From NCBI RefSeq assembly GCF_020873875.1, contig NZ_JAHWGU010000006.1, forward strand, positions 186,001-250,000: a stretch of DNA of 64,000 nt, read 5' to 3'. The notes beneath the pieces were generated by a model. That model was not told the origin of the DNA, made no database searches, and saw nothing but the letters and a program-made list of their open reading frames with translations. Position 1 is the first letter of the stretch. Every line of letters starts with the position of its first letter. Source of the DNA: Actinoplanes sp. DH11. GTDB taxonomy: Bacteria > Actinomycetota > Actinomycetes > Mycobacteriales > Micromonosporaceae. Shown in pieces: positions 9,040-17,712 of the stretch. The translations under genes and the position numbers were made by a program.

Positions 9040-9070
9040 ATTATGCAGTCGGGCGACTGCATGTTGTCAA
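9040..9070 (-). promoter_or_regulatory. Promoter with palindromic operator for the ArsR-SRPBCC fusion
   Basis: On the minus strand a perfect -35 TTGACA (9065-9070) and a -10 CATAAT (9040-9045) are 19 bp apart. A perfect 9-bp inverted repeat, ATGCAGTCG and its complement with a 2-nt centre (9043-9062), fills the spacer and touches the -10. This is the expected place for autorepression by the ArsR domain. The -35 overlaps the 3' end of the SLOG gene. Confidence 0.7.
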
Positions 9071-9543
9071 GCGTGGCCCGCGATGGCGTACTCGACTGCT
9101 TCCTCGGGGGTGGAGACGTGCCGGATCCCCGGTACGGCGCTGCCGTCCGCCGTGGTGACCCGCCAGCCGCGCAGGGACAGCACCGGGATCCCGCCGCGGT
9201 GCTTCGCCAGCGCGACCTCGCTGAGCGTGCCCCAGGAGCCGCCGACGCTGATCACCGCGTCGGCGCTCCACACGATCACGGTGTTGCGCGCCTCGCCGAG
9301 GTTGGTGACGATCGTGGCCGACAGGTCGGGTGAGGCGTCCGCCGCGCTGTCACCGGGCCGTACCCCGATCACCAGCCCGCCGCGGGAGCGGGCGCCGGCG
9401 GCCACGGCGGCCATCACACCGCTCCCGCCGCCGCAGATCACCACCGCACCCCGCTCGGCGATCAGCTCACCGACCCGGCGCGCGAGCGCGGCCTCGGCCT
9501 CGGTGCAGTCGCGCGGCCCGCAGACGGCGATCTGGAACGGCAT
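9067..9543 (-). CDS. SLOG/LOG-like nucleotide-binding protein (TIGR00725-type)
   Basis: A 158-residue Rossmann-like protein beginning MPFQIAVCGPRDCT, with the glycine-rich CGGGSGVMAAVAAGAR loop and the ISVGGSWGTLSEVALA motif of the SLOG superfamily (related to LOG lysine decarboxylase-like proteins and DprA). TIGR00725-type members bind nucleotides, but their reaction is unsettled. The ATG at 9543 is preceded by TACCAT at a 6-nt gap, so the transcript is probably leaderless. A longer frame into the neighbouring ATPase gene is a shadow. It is transcribed divergently from the STAND ATPase 72 bp away, which suggests a functional pair. Confidence 0.8.
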   Translation of the reverse strand: MPFQIAVCGPRDCTEAEAALARRVGELIAERGAVVICGGGSGVMAAVAAGARSRGGLVIGVRPGDSAADASPDLSATIVTNLGEARNTVIVWSADAVISVGGSWGTLSEVALAKHRGGIPVLSLRGWRVTTADGSAVPGIRHVSTPEEAVEYAIAGHA

Positions 9544-9615
9544 GCCCCGATGGTAGGGGCCGCCGGCGGCCCGGCCAGGATTTCGGAGGTACGACCATCC
9601 TGGTAGGACTGTTGC
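9544..9615. promoter_or_regulatory. Divergent promoter between SLOG and STAND genes
   Basis: On the minus strand, TACCAT ends 6 nt before the SLOG ATG. On the plus strand, TAGGAC ends 6 nt before the ATPase ATG. Both give leaderless transcripts. A 7-bp inverted repeat, CCAGGAT (9575-9581) and ATCCTGG (9597-9603), lies between them and could be a shared operator. Confidence 0.5.
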
Positions 9616-12600
9616 ATGAGAGTACGGGCCGACCGCACCGGTGCCGCCACGGCCAGCGGCGGCGGGTTCGCGAACAGCGGTGTGGTGTACGGGCCGGTCA
9701 ACGTCGTGTCGCAGCCGGTCGCGACGCCCACCTACCATCTGCGGATCCCGGACTTCGCACCCGCCGAGCTGGTGGGACGCGAACGGGAACTGGCGGAGAT
9801 GGCGGCGTTCTGCACGGCGGCGCAGGCGGCACCGTACGTCTGGTGGCAGGCCTCCGCCTGGGCGGGCAAGTCCGCGCTGATGGCGTGGTTCGCGCTGAAT
9901 CCGCCGCCTGGGGTGCGGATCGTCTCGTTCTTCGTCACGGCCCGGCAGGCGTACCAGAACGATCGCCACGCGTTCCTGGACGCGGTGATCGAACAGCTCG
10001 CCGCGCTGCTCGAGGAAGCCCGGCCGCAGGGGACGCTCCACAACCAGGACCTGATCTTCGCGGACCTGCTGGCCCGGGCGGCCCGGAGCTGCCGGGACGC
10101 GGGACAGCGGCTGATCCTGCTCGTGGACGGGCTGGACGAGGACTTCGCGCTCACCCTGACCTCCGGCGGGCACAGCGTGGTGGCCCTGCTTCCGGCCGCT
10201 CCACCGGCCGGGATGCGCGTCGTCGTCGCGAGCCGGCCGACTCCCGCTCTCCGGGGCCACCTGCGCGACGGTCATCCGCTGCTGGACCCGCTGACCGTCC
10301 GGACGCTGGAGAGGTCGCCGCAGGCGGCCGCAGCGGAACAGGACATGCAGCGGGAGCTGGACGAGCTGCTCCGCGGGCATCCGGCCGGACGGGATCTGCT
10401 CGGTCTGCTCGCGGTCGCGGGCGGCGGCCTGAGCGCGGCGGACCTGGCGGCGCTGGCGGGGCTGCCGGCCGACGAGGTCGCCGGTTACCTCACCACCGCG
10501 GCCGGGCGTTCGGTCCGATCCGTGCCGAGCCGGTGGAGTCCGGCCGCCGGGCGGCACGGTTATGCCCTCGGGCACGAGCAGCTGGCCGAGTTCGTCAAAC
10601 GCCGGCTCGACCCGGCCGACCTGGCTGAGCGGCGGGATCGGCTGGCGCGCTGGGCGGAGGACTATCGGGTACGGCGTTGGCCTGCGGAAACACCCGAATA
10701 TCTGCTACGGCCGTACGCCCAGATGTTGCACGGAATCAAGGATTTGTCGCACCTTGTGGCGGATGCCGCCGACCGGTTCCGCCATGACCGGATGCTCGCG
10801 GTGACCGGCAGCGACGCCGAGGCCATGCAGGAGATCGCCGAGGCGATGGACATCGTGGTGACCTCGCCGGAGCCGGATGTCGCTGCGCTCGGCCGGCTGG
10901 CCGTCCACCACAGCCGGCTCACCGAACGCAGCTCCAATTTCCCGGTCAAGCTTCCGGGCGCATGGGCGCTGCTCGGAGAGTACGGACGCGCCGAGGCGCT
11001 GGCCGATTCGATCCCCGACCCGTCCGTCCGGGGGAGGGCGCTGATCGAGGTCGCCAGGGCTACGGCGGTCGCCGGTGACCATGCCAGGGCACTGCGGGTC
11101 GCCGACTCGATCGGAGATCCGGAGATGCGGGGACTGGCGGTGCAACGGATCGTTGTCGCCATCGCACCGCACGCCCCGGCTCTGGCGGAGGAGATCGCCG
11201 AAAGGTTGACGGAACCCTATCGGAAGGGACGCGCGCTGGGCGCCGTGGCGAAAGCGGTCGGATCGACGGGTGATCACGCCAGGACCGTCGCGTTCGTCGA
11301 GCGCGTCGTCGCTCTGGCGCAATCGGTCCCCGAGGCGAAATGGCGCCACCACGCCATCATCGACGTGGCCTCCGCCTTGGTCTCTGCCGGAGATGCCGAG
11401 GGCGCCCTAGGGGTTGTCCGGGAGCAGGTCGACGACGACCTGCTCCGCTTAATGACGCTGGCATCGCTGGCAGAGGTGCTGGCACACGCCGGTCAGGCGG
11501 GGATGGCGGTGTCGCTCGCCGGCGAGGTCGAGCAGCTGGCCGCCGCTCAGGAGCACCCCATGATGGTGCGGCCGCTGGTGACGAGGACGTTCGCCGTCGC
11601 CGGTGAGCTGACTCGCGCCCGTGGCATGATCCCCGCGTCCAGTCCTGCCGACGAGGCGGCCGAACTCGCTGATCTCGCCGTCAGCGTCGGCCGGTGCGGC
11701 ATGCAAGCCGTTGCCGAGCGCCTGATTGCCGAGGCCAAGACGGCGGCGACATCGATTGGCAGCGTGCGCCGGTATGACTTGGCGCGGGCTCGGGCCGGGG
11801 CTGCGGTGGCGCGTGCGGCCGCGGCTCTGGGCGATTTCGGCGAGGCTCTCGTCACCGCCAAGGGGATTCCGCAGGCCGAGAGGCGCTTGGCCGTGCTCGT
11901 CGACATCGCGATGACGGCAACGGCAGCCGCCGATCAGGGTGCGGCCCGCGCGGTCCTGCTCGAAGTCGAGGGTGCTGCTCGCTCCATGCGGAACTGGCGC
12001 CGTGACACCCGCAGGCTGGCATCCCTGAGCACCGAGCTGATCGAAGTCGGTGACTCGTCGCGTGCCGACTCCCTTGCCGGCTTGGTCGATGAAGCCCGAT
12101 TGCGGGACCGCTCGGCGGACGAGGGCCGCTACGACACTCGGCGGAGCTGGGGCATCAGGACGGCGAAAATCAAGCCGATGTTGGACGGTGTGGCAGGGCG
12201 GCATCGGGGTGTCTACTCCCTAGAGACCGCTGACCGGCGGGAGGACGCCCTGGCCGCGGTCGCTGCTGCTGTCGCCGAAGCAGGCGAGATCGATCGTGCG
12301 GAGAACATCATCGGCCTCATCGTCGGCGAGGAGCAACGGAAACTGGCCGCGATCCGATTGGCGAAGGTGCTTGCCCAGGCCGGAGAGTTCGACACGGCTG
12401 TGGCCCGGGTTGGCGGTATCGGCGGATCCCCGCAACGTTGCCGGGGCTTCGGTGTCCTCGCGCAGGTTGCCGCTCGGCGGGGGGATACCCGGCGGGTCGA
12501 CGCCTTGATCAAGGAGATCGTGGACCCCGATGTGCTCAGTGCTGCCCAGGCCGATCTCGCCCTTCTGGCCGCCGAGGCAGGCGAGCAGGTGCGCGCTCAC

Positions 12601-13116
12601 GGACTCGCCATGAGCATCCCCGACCGGCCGATCCGGATGAGAGTGCTGGCCCACCTCGCAGTGGTGGCGGCCGAGTCCGGGGACAATGATCATGCGGAGT
12701 TGCTGGTCGGCCTGATCCGCAGGACGATCCACCATGCGCCTGCGCTGGCCGAAGTGGTGGCGGTCTTCGTCGAGGGAGGCCACCTTGATCGAGCGGAGGC
12801 GCTTGCCGCGTCGGACCTTCTGGACCCCTCGATCCGGCATGCCGTCGTCCGGCCGCTGATCGAGGCGTTTGTGAAGGCAGGTGAGCTCGCGAGAGCCGAG
12901 GTGCTGGCCCGGCTGATCCCCAAGGCGGAGCAGCAGGCGGAGGCACTGGCGGTCATCGCGCTCGAGGCGCCGCCGCCGATTGCCGTTCCGCTGATCGCGG
13001 AGGCGTTCCGGCTGGGGGACTGGAGTGTTCCGCTGCGTGCCGCGGCCGCTATCTCGCCGGCGGTGCTGGCGGCCGTTGCGGACGAGCATCTGCGCCTCGC
13101 CGAGGACGAGGACTGA
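9616..13116 (+). CDS. Large STAND/NACHT-like P-loop ATPase with C-terminal alpha-helical repeats
   Basis: A 1166-residue cytoplasmic signalling ATPase. Residues 1-45 are a Gly/Ser/Val-rich leader (GGGFANSGVVYGPVNVVS). LVGRERELAEM at about 52-62 is the usual opening of the STAND module. Walker A is ASAWAGKSA with Lys85; Walker B is LILLVDGLDED (167-176); a sensor-like VVVASRP ends at Arg207 plus 1. From about residue 450 to the end the chain is degenerate 31-35-residue helical units (for example ADSIPDPSVRGRALIEVARATAVAGD), a TPR-like ligand-sensing scaffold. No enzymatic effector domain is obvious at either end. Homologous architectures act as prokaryotic NLR-like immune or developmental switches. 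That role is inference here. Confidence 0.8.
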   Translation: MRVRADRTGAATASGGGFANSGVVYGPVNVVSQPVATPTYHLRIPDFAPAELVGRERELAEMAAFCTAAQAAPYVWWQASAWAGKSALMAWFALNPPPGVRIVSFFVTARQAYQNDRHAFLDAVIEQLAALLEEARPQGTLHNQDLIFADLLARAARSCRDAGQRLILLVDGLDEDFALTLTSGGHSVVALLPAAPPAGMRVVVASRPTPALRGHLRDGHPLLDPLTVRTLERSPQAAAAEQDMQRELDELLRGHPAGRDLLGLLAVAGGGLSAADLAALAGLPADEVAGYLTTAAGRSVRSVPSRWSPAAGRHGYALGHEQLAEFVKRRLDPADLAERRDRLARWAEDYRVRRWPAETPEYLLRPYAQMLHGIKDLSHLVADAADRFRHDRMLAVTGSDAEAMQEIAEAMDIVVTSPEPDVAALGRLAVHHSRLTERSSNFPVKLPGAWALLGEYGRAEALADSIPDPSVRGRALIEVARATAVAGDHARALRVADSIGDPEMRGLAVQRIVVAIAPHAPALAEEIAERLTEPYRKGRALGAVAKAVGSTGDHARTVAFVERVVALAQSVPEAKWRHHAIIDVASALVSAGDAEGALGVVREQVDDDLLRLMTLASLAEVLAHAGQAGMAVSLAGEVEQLAAAQEHPMMVRPLVTRTFAVAGELTRARGMIPASSPADEAAELADLAVSVGRCGMQAVAERLIAEAKTAATSIGSVRRYDLARARAGAAVARAAAALGDFGEALVTAKGIPQAERRLAVLVDIAMTATAAADQGAARAVLLEVEGAARSMRNWRRDTRRLASLSTELIEVGDSSRADSLAGLVDEARLRDRSADEGRYDTRRSWGIRTAKIKPMLDGVAGRHRGVYSLETADRREDALAAVAAAVAEAGEIDRAENIIGLIVGEEQRKLAAIRLAKVLAQAGEFDTAVARVGGIGGSPQRCRGFGVLAQVAARRGDTRRVDALIKEIVDPDVLSAAQADLALLAAEAGEQVRAHGLAMSIPDRPIRMRVLAHLAVVAAESGDNDHAELLVGLIRRTIHHAPALAEVVAVFVEGGHLDRAEALAASDLLDPSIRHAVVRPLIEAFVKAGELARAEVLARLIPKAEQQAEALAVIALEAPPPIAVPLIAEAFRLGDWSVPLRAAAAISPAVLAAVADEHLRLAEDED

Positions 13117-13180
13117 GGGCTTTCGGACGTATTTGTCGGTTAAAGAGGTGTTGACCAGGACCGGCCGGGATCATGTCGTT

Positions 13181-13723
13181 ATGCGAGCGACTCACGTTGT
13201 CCCGACCGGGGTGGAGCGGACGTTCGGTGAGGACGAGATCATCGTTACCAAGACGGACACCAAGGGCGTGCTGACGTACGCCAACAAGGTGTTCCTGCGC
13301 CTGTCCGCGCTCACCGAGGCCGAGGCGATCGGCCGGCCGCACAGTCTGATCCGGCACCCGGAGATGCCGCGGTCGGTGTTCAAGCTGCTGTGGGACAGCC
13401 TCAAGGATCGGCAGGAGCTGTTCGCGTACGTGGTCAACCTCGCCTCCGACGGCGCGCACTACTGGGTGCTGGCCCATGTGACGCCGTCGTTCGACGAGCG
13501 CGGGCAGGTGGTCGGCTACCACTCCAGCCGGCGCAAACCGGACCGGGCCGCGGTCGCCGCGGCGCAGGAACTCTACGGCCGGCTGCGGGCCGAGGAGCGC
13601 CGGTACGACAACCCGCGGGCGGCCCTGGACGCGGGCTGGGAGATGCTCCAGTCGACGTTGTCGGGACGCGGGCAGACGTACGACCAGTTCGTCTGGGAAC
13701 TCACGAACGCGGGTGCCTCGTGA
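13181..13723 (+). CDS. Aer-type PAS sensor protein without a signalling domain
   Basis: A 180-residue cytoplasmic protein that is almost entirely one PAS domain of the aerotaxis (Aer) kind: [17 protein letters not shown], the [14 protein letters not shown] motif, and [19 protein letters not shown]. Aer PAS domains bind FAD and sense redox or oxygen through a C-terminal MCP domain. Here that output is encoded by the next gene, whose GTG overlaps this stop (GTGA). I chose the ATG at 13181. Upstream in-frame extension would overlap the ATPase gene. The C-terminal 60 residues are helical and could dock to the partner. Cofactor binding is inferred from family resemblance. Confidence 0.75.
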   Translation: MRATHVVPTGVERTFGEDEIIVTKTDTKGVLTYANKVFLRLSALTEAEAIGRPHSLIRHPEMPRSVFKLLWDSLKDRQELFAYVVNLASDGAHYWVLAHVTPSFDERGQVVGYHSSRRKPDRAAVAAAQELYGRLRAEERRYDNPRAALDAGWEMLQSTLSGRGQTYDQFVWELTNAGAS

Positions 13724-14640
13724 TCCGGCGCGGTGGCGGCGTTCCGCCGGCCGGTCCCGGCGCGGACCCGCTGGAGCTGATCGCCCAGGTCTGCGAGGCG
13801 GCGGCGGCCGGTGACTTCGAGCAGCGGGTCCCGGCGATCGGGGAGAGGCCGAACGCCGACCGGGCCCGGGACGCGGTGAACAACCTGCTCGACATCACCG
13901 ACGCGTTCATCCGTGAGTCCGGCGCCGCGCTGGCCGCGGCCGCCGAGGGCCGGTTCCACCGGCAGTTCCTCACCCGGGGGCTGCGCGGGGCGTACCGCAG
14001 CGCCGCCGCGCAGATCTCCCAGTCCAGCGCGGAGATGGCCCGGTCGGCGGCCCGGGTCGAGCAGGCCGCGCACGCCCGCCTCGCCCTCGCCGACGAGCTG
14101 GAGTCGGCGGTGCTCACCGTGTCCGAGCAGGTGGCGACGGCCGCCACCGAGATGGGTTCGACGGCGAACGGGCTGGCCGACTTCGCCCGCGAGGCGGTGG
14201 GCAGCGCCGAGCGGGGGCTGACCACTGTCACGTCGTTGCGCACCTCGTCGGACCAGATCCGCCGAGCCGTCGACCTGATCAACGCGGTGGCGGCGCAGAC
14301 CCGGTTACTGGCGTTGAACGCGACGATCGAGGCGGCCCGGGCCGGTGAGGCGGGGCGCGGCTTCAGCGTGGTCGCGGGCGAGGTGAAGACTCTCGCGACG
14401 GAGACGAGCGCGTCCAGCGAGGAGATTCTGGCGCAGGTCAACACGGTGCAGCATGCGGCCGGCGACGCGGTACGCGTGCTCGAGGAGGTGACCGCCAGCA
14501 TCCGGGAGATGAGCGGCCTGGTGGACGGCATCGCGAACGCCGTGGACGGTGGACCGGGTGCCGGCACCGGACTGGCCCAGCTGGCCGAGGTGCTGCGCGG
14601 CGAGGTCAACCGATTCGTGGCGACGGCCCGCGAGTCGTGA
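13720..14640 (+). CDS. Soluble methyl-accepting chemotaxis protein
   Basis: A 306-residue receptor with no signal peptide and no membrane helix. The N-terminal 100 residues contain a HAMP-like linker ([18 protein letters not shown]). The rest is the MCP coiled-coil signalling hairpin. The conserved tip is visible as [27 protein letters not shown], which binds CheA/CheW. It overlaps the PAS gene by the GTGA tetranucleotide, so translation is coupled. The two proteins together equal a split Aer receptor. No che genes are in the window, so it must feed a chemosensory cluster encoded elsewhere. Confidence 0.85.
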   Translation: MIRRGGGVPPAGPGADPLELIAQVCEAAAAGDFEQRVPAIGERPNADRARDAVNNLLDITDAFIRESGAALAAAAEGRFHRQFLTRGLRGAYRSAAAQISQSSAEMARSAARVEQAAHARLALADELESAVLTVSEQVATAATEMGSTANGLADFAREAVGSAERGLTTVTSLRTSSDQIRRAVDLINAVAAQTRLLALNATIEAARAGEAGRGFSVVAGEVKTLATETSASSEEILAQVNTVQHAAGDAVRVLEEVTASIREMSGLVDGIANAVDGGPGAGTGLAQLAEVLRGEVNRFVATARES

Positions 14641-14658
14641 CGGGCGACGGCCCGGTGG

Positions 14659-15318
14659 TCATGACCTGCCGGGCGTCCACCGCTGCTCGTGGAGGCGTTC
14701 GAAGCCGTCCAGCATGAGGTCGAGGGCGAACTCGAACTCGAACTGGTCGTCGCAGCCGGACCCGACGACCGACCCGTTCTCGTGGGCGGCGGCCGCCGCG
14801 ACCTCGGCCACGTGCGGGAACGCCAGGGCCAGTTCGGGTGGTGGCGGCCCGGCCTGCGGGCCGGTGGTGTAGAGCTCCTGCGTGAAGCCGAGCACCCGGC
14901 TGCCGAGCGCGTGCATGACGTGGTGGGTGAGGTCGACGGAGAGGCCGCCGCGGCGGAACATGCCGATCACCGAGTCGAGGTACGCCAGGACGGCCGGCGT
15001 GGGCGCCTGACGGGTTTCGATCGCCCGGGACGCCCACCGGTGCCGCAGCATGGTCTGCCGGGCGGACAGGATCCGCCGGCGGACCGCCGTCTTCCAGTCG
15101 GTGTCGTGGCCGGGTGCCTCGATCGCGCCGACCACGGTGTCGAGCATGCCGTCGAGCAGTTCGTCCTTGTTGGCCACGTGCTTGTAGAGGGCCATCGGGA
15201 CCACATCCAGCTCCTGCGCGAGCCGGCGCATGCTCAGCGATTCGATGCCGGTGCTGTCGGCCAGCTCGATCGCGGCGCGCAGGACCCGGTCGCGGCTCAG
15301 GGGCGGGCGGTTTGTCAC
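14659..15318 (-). CDS. TetR-family repressor
   Basis: A 219-residue regulator with an N-terminal TetR HTH (LSRDRVLRAAIELADSTGIESLSMRRLAQELDVVPMALYKHVANK) and a TetR_C-type ligand domain. The GTG start is 6 nt after a TAATGT -10 box on the minus strand, so the mRNA is likely leaderless. It is divergent from the quinone oxidoreductase gene, and the gap holds two identical-type palindromes. It therefore probably represses both genes until a small, perhaps electrophilic or quinone, ligand binds. The C-termini of this gene and of the MCP gene converge with 18 bp between them. Confidence 0.85.
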   Translation of the reverse strand: MTNRPPLSRDRVLRAAIELADSTGIESLSMRRLAQELDVVPMALYKHVANKDELLDGMLDTVVGAIEAPGHDTDWKTAVRRRILSARQTMLRHRWASRAIETRQAPTPAVLAYLDSVIGMFRRGGLSVDLTHHVMHALGSRVLGFTQELYTTGPQAGPPPPELALAFPHVAEVAAAAAHENGSVVGSGCDDQFEFEFALDLMLDGFERLHEQRWTPGRS

Positions 15319-15396
15319 GGTCGAACATTATCGCCCTTGACAGGTGTACGCCGTACACCTCACGCTGGTGTACGGCGTACACCAGAGGAGGTTGCG
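15319..15396. promoter_or_regulatory. Divergent promoter with two tandem TetR operators
   Basis: Two 17-bp palindromes, GGTGTACGSCGTACACC, lie at 15343-15359 and 15367-15383 with centres 24 bp apart. A perfect -35 TTGACA (15337-15342) for the oxidoreductase gene directly abuts the first site, so bound repressor would cover the promoter. The TetR gene's own -10 (TAATGT) lies on the other side. A GAGGAGG ribosome site precedes the oxidoreductase ATG. Confidence 0.8.
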
Positions 15397-16383
15397 ATGA
15401 AGGCGATCGTGCAGAACCGGTACGGCGGACCGGACGTCCTGTCCTACGACGACGTGCCCCGCCCGGCCGTGGACGGTGACCGGGTGCTCGTGCGGGTGCG
15501 TGCGGCGGCTCTGAACGCGTGGGACTGGCACGTTGTGCGCGGCGACCCGGCCGTGTCCCGGCTCGCCTTCGGGCTGACCCGGCCCCGCAACCGCGTCCGG
15601 GGCCGTGACCTGGCCGGAGTGGTCGAGGAGGTCGGCCCGGCGGTGACCCGGTTCCGGCCCGGTGACGAGGTGTTCGGCGACGCCGGAGCGGCCGAGGGCG
15701 CGTTCGCCGAGTACGCCGCCGTCGCCGAGAACCTGCTCGCCGTCAAGCCGCCGGACGTCACGTTCGAGCAGGCGGCGGCGGTGCCCCTGGCCGGGCTCAC
15801 CGCCCTGCGCGGGGTCCGGGACGTCGGGCGGGCCGGTCCCGGCCGCCGGATCCTGATCAACGGGGCGTCGGGTGGGGTGGGCACGTTCGCCGTGCAACTG
15901 GCCGGTCGGCTCGGCGCCGAGGTGACCGCGGTGTGCAGCGGCCGGAACGCGGACCTGGTCCGCTCGCTCGGCGCCGATCACGTGATCGACTACACCCGCG
16001 CCGACTTCACCGCCGGCGGTCAGCGGTACGACGTGGTGCTCGACCTGGTGGGCAACCGGTCGCTGGGGGAGTGCCGCGGCGTGCTGAACCCGGGCGGGAC
16101 ACTGATCCTCAGCGGCGGCGGGGTGTACGAGGGCGGCAGCCTCCTCGGCCCGATGGGCCTGGTGATCCGTGGCCGGGTGGCGTCCCGGCTCGCCCGGGAC
16201 CGCCGGGTCGTGGTGCTGGAGACCGCCCCCGACCGGGCGGTTCTCGACGTCCTCGCCGGAATGGTGTCGGCCGGCACGCTGACCCCGGCGATCGCCCGGA
16301 CCTGGCCGCTGGCGGCGACGGCGGACGCGATCCGGCACCTGGAGACCGGGCACGCGTCCGGGAAACTCGTCGTCACGGTGTGA
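15397..16383 (+). CDS. NAD(P)-dependent quinone oxidoreductase / zinc-free MDR dehydrogenase
   Basis: A 328-residue medium-chain reductase. N-terminal MKAIVQNRYGGPDVLSYDDVP and AALNAWDWHVVRG are typical of the quinone-oxidoreductase (QOR) branch. The cofactor loop is INGASGGVGTFAVQLA at about 150-165. The catalytic and structural zinc cysteines of alcohol dehydrogenases are absent. Family enzymes reduce quinones or enones using NADPH. The divergent TetR gene and paired operators suggest induction by the substrate. The ATG follows GAGGAGG at the normal distance. Confidence 0.85.
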   Translation: MKAIVQNRYGGPDVLSYDDVPRPAVDGDRVLVRVRAAALNAWDWHVVRGDPAVSRLAFGLTRPRNRVRGRDLAGVVEEVGPAVTRFRPGDEVFGDAGAAEGAFAEYAAVAENLLAVKPPDVTFEQAAAVPLAGLTALRGVRDVGRAGPGRRILINGASGGVGTFAVQLAGRLGAEVTAVCSGRNADLVRSLGADHVIDYTRADFTAGGQRYDVVLDLVGNRSLGECRGVLNPGGTLILSGGGVYEGGSLLGPMGLVIRGRVASRLARDRRVVVLETAPDRAVLDVLAGMVSAGTLTPAIARTWPLAATADAIRHLETGHASGKLVVTV

Positions 16384-16414
16384 AACGCATACGCCGCCGC
16401 AACATCCCGTCGGC

Positions 16415-16471
16415 TTGGGTGGATGCCGGACCCACTCCGCGACGGTGGGTGCCGGACCCACTGCGCGACGA
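16415..16471. repeat. Short direct and inverted repeats between two genes
   Basis: The block TGCCGGACCCACTSCGCGACG occurs twice in a row, at about 16424 and 16450, each preceded by TGGGT. TGGGT and ACCCA within each copy can pair around TGCCGG, making two small hairpins. The element lies just upstream of the serine hydrolase ribosome site (GGGGAGGA). Confidence 0.5.
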
Positions 16472-16488
16472 CGGGGAGGACCGTGACC

Positions 16489-17712
16489 ATGGGCTCGAGA
16501 TCCGCACACGGCATCGGCCGGCGACGGCTGATCACCTGGGGCGGGCTGGCGGCGGCCGGTGCGCCGCTGGCCGGCGCCGGCAGCGGCCACGCCGCTCCGG
16601 GCGGGCACGACCGGATCCCGCCGGACACCCGGCCCGGCGGGGCGTACGACAGGTACGTGGCGCGCCTCGCCGCCGAGGGGACGTTCTCCGGCGTGGTCCT
16701 GCTGGCACACCGGGGCCGGACGGTGCTGTCCCGTGCGTACGGCCTGGCCGACCGCGAGCGGGGAATCCGCAACCAGGAGGGAACGGCGTTCGCCCTCAGC
16801 TCCGCGGGCAAACCGTTCCACGCGGTGGCCGTCCTGCGACTGGCGCAGCAGGGCAGGCTACGGCTGACCGACACGGTGGGCGAGCACCTGACCGGCTTCG
16901 CCCCGGAGATCGCCGAGCGGGTGACGATCCACCACCTGCTCTCCGGCACCTCCGGGCTGGCCGCCCCCGCCGAGGACGTGTCGCGGGTCTTCGGCAGCCG
17001 GCGGGAGGTGCACGAGTACTACCGGCAGCGGGCCCGGCAGGCGCGGCCGGTCGGCGTGCCCGGCCTGCCCACCGGCGGCCACGCCGAACCCGAGGTCACC
17101 ATCCCGGCGCTGATCGTCGAGGCGGTGACCGGCACGACGTACTGGGACCACGTCGAGGAGCACATCTTCCGGCGCTGCGGCATGACCGGGTCGGGCTTCT
17201 TCATCCGGCCGCGGTGGCTCACCGACCGGCATCTCGCGCACCCGTACCTCACGCTCGCCGACGGCAGCCGGGTCGACGGGGTCCGCCACCTGGACGTGGG
17301 CAGCCCGCTGGAGCACGTGCGGGGCAAGAATCCCGGTCGCGCGTTCGTCGACGCGCCCGGCGACGGCGGTTTCGCCACCGCACCGGATCTCGTGCGGTTC
17401 GCCGAAGGACTGCGCGACGGCACGCTGCTGGACCGGCCCTGGGCCGACGTCCTCACCGGGGCGAAGGCGCCGCAGGGCCCGGCGTCGTTCGCCGGGTACG
17501 GGATCTCGCTCGACATCGTCGGCGGCCAGTGGGTCTTCCAGCGGGCCGGCGGAAACCCCGGTGTCTGCGCCAACTGGAGCATCTACCCGTCGACCGGCTG
17601 GGTGGGAGTGATCCTCGGCAACACCGACGGCCAGCCGCTGGTCGAGATGATGGCGCAGGAGACGCTGGCCGTCACCGGGGCCGCCCCGGACGGCGGTGGC
17701 TCGGGTGGCTGA
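16489..17712 (+). CDS. Tat-exported serine hydrolase (class C beta-lactamase family)
   Basis: A 407-residue protein with a twin-arginine leader (GIGRRRLITWGGLAAAGAPLAGAG) for folded export. The beta-lactamase/transpeptidase-like domain has the SxxK nucleophile motif as SSAGKPF, near residue 107, and typical strand motifs (FSGVVLLAHRGRTVLSRAYG; TIHHLLSGTSGL). The usual YxN motif is not obvious. Relatives include D-aminopeptidases, esterases and penicillin-binding-protein-like enzymes, so true beta-lactamase activity is unproven. ATG 16489 sits 8 nt after GGGGAGGA. It overlaps the VanZ gene and heads a probable envelope-stress operon. Confidence 0.85.
   Translation: MGSRSAHGIGRRRLITWGGLAAAGAPLAGAGSGHAAPGGHDRIPPDTRPGGAYDRYVARLAAEGTFSGVVLLAHRGRTVLSRAYGLADRERGIRNQEGTAFALSSAGKPFHAVAVLRLAQQGRLRLTDTVGEHLTGFAPEIAERVTIHHLLSGTSGLAAPAEDVSRVFGSRREVHEYYRQRARQARPVGVPGLPTGGHAEPEVTIPALIVEAVTGTTYWDHVEEHIFRRCGMTGSGFFIRPRWLTDRHLAHPYLTLADGSRVDGVRHLDVGSPLEHVRGKNPGRAFVDAPGDGGFATAPDLVRFAEGLRDGTLLDRPWADVLTGAKAPQGPASFAGYGISLDIVGGQWVFQRAGGNPGVCANWSIYPSTGWVGVILGNTDGQPLVEMMAQETLAVTGAAPDGGGSGG

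Noticed and set aside
9544..10575. A long N-terminal extension of the SLOG gene
   Set aside because: It runs antisense through the STAND ATPase start and is rich in Arg/Gln; ATG 9543 has a proper -10 box.
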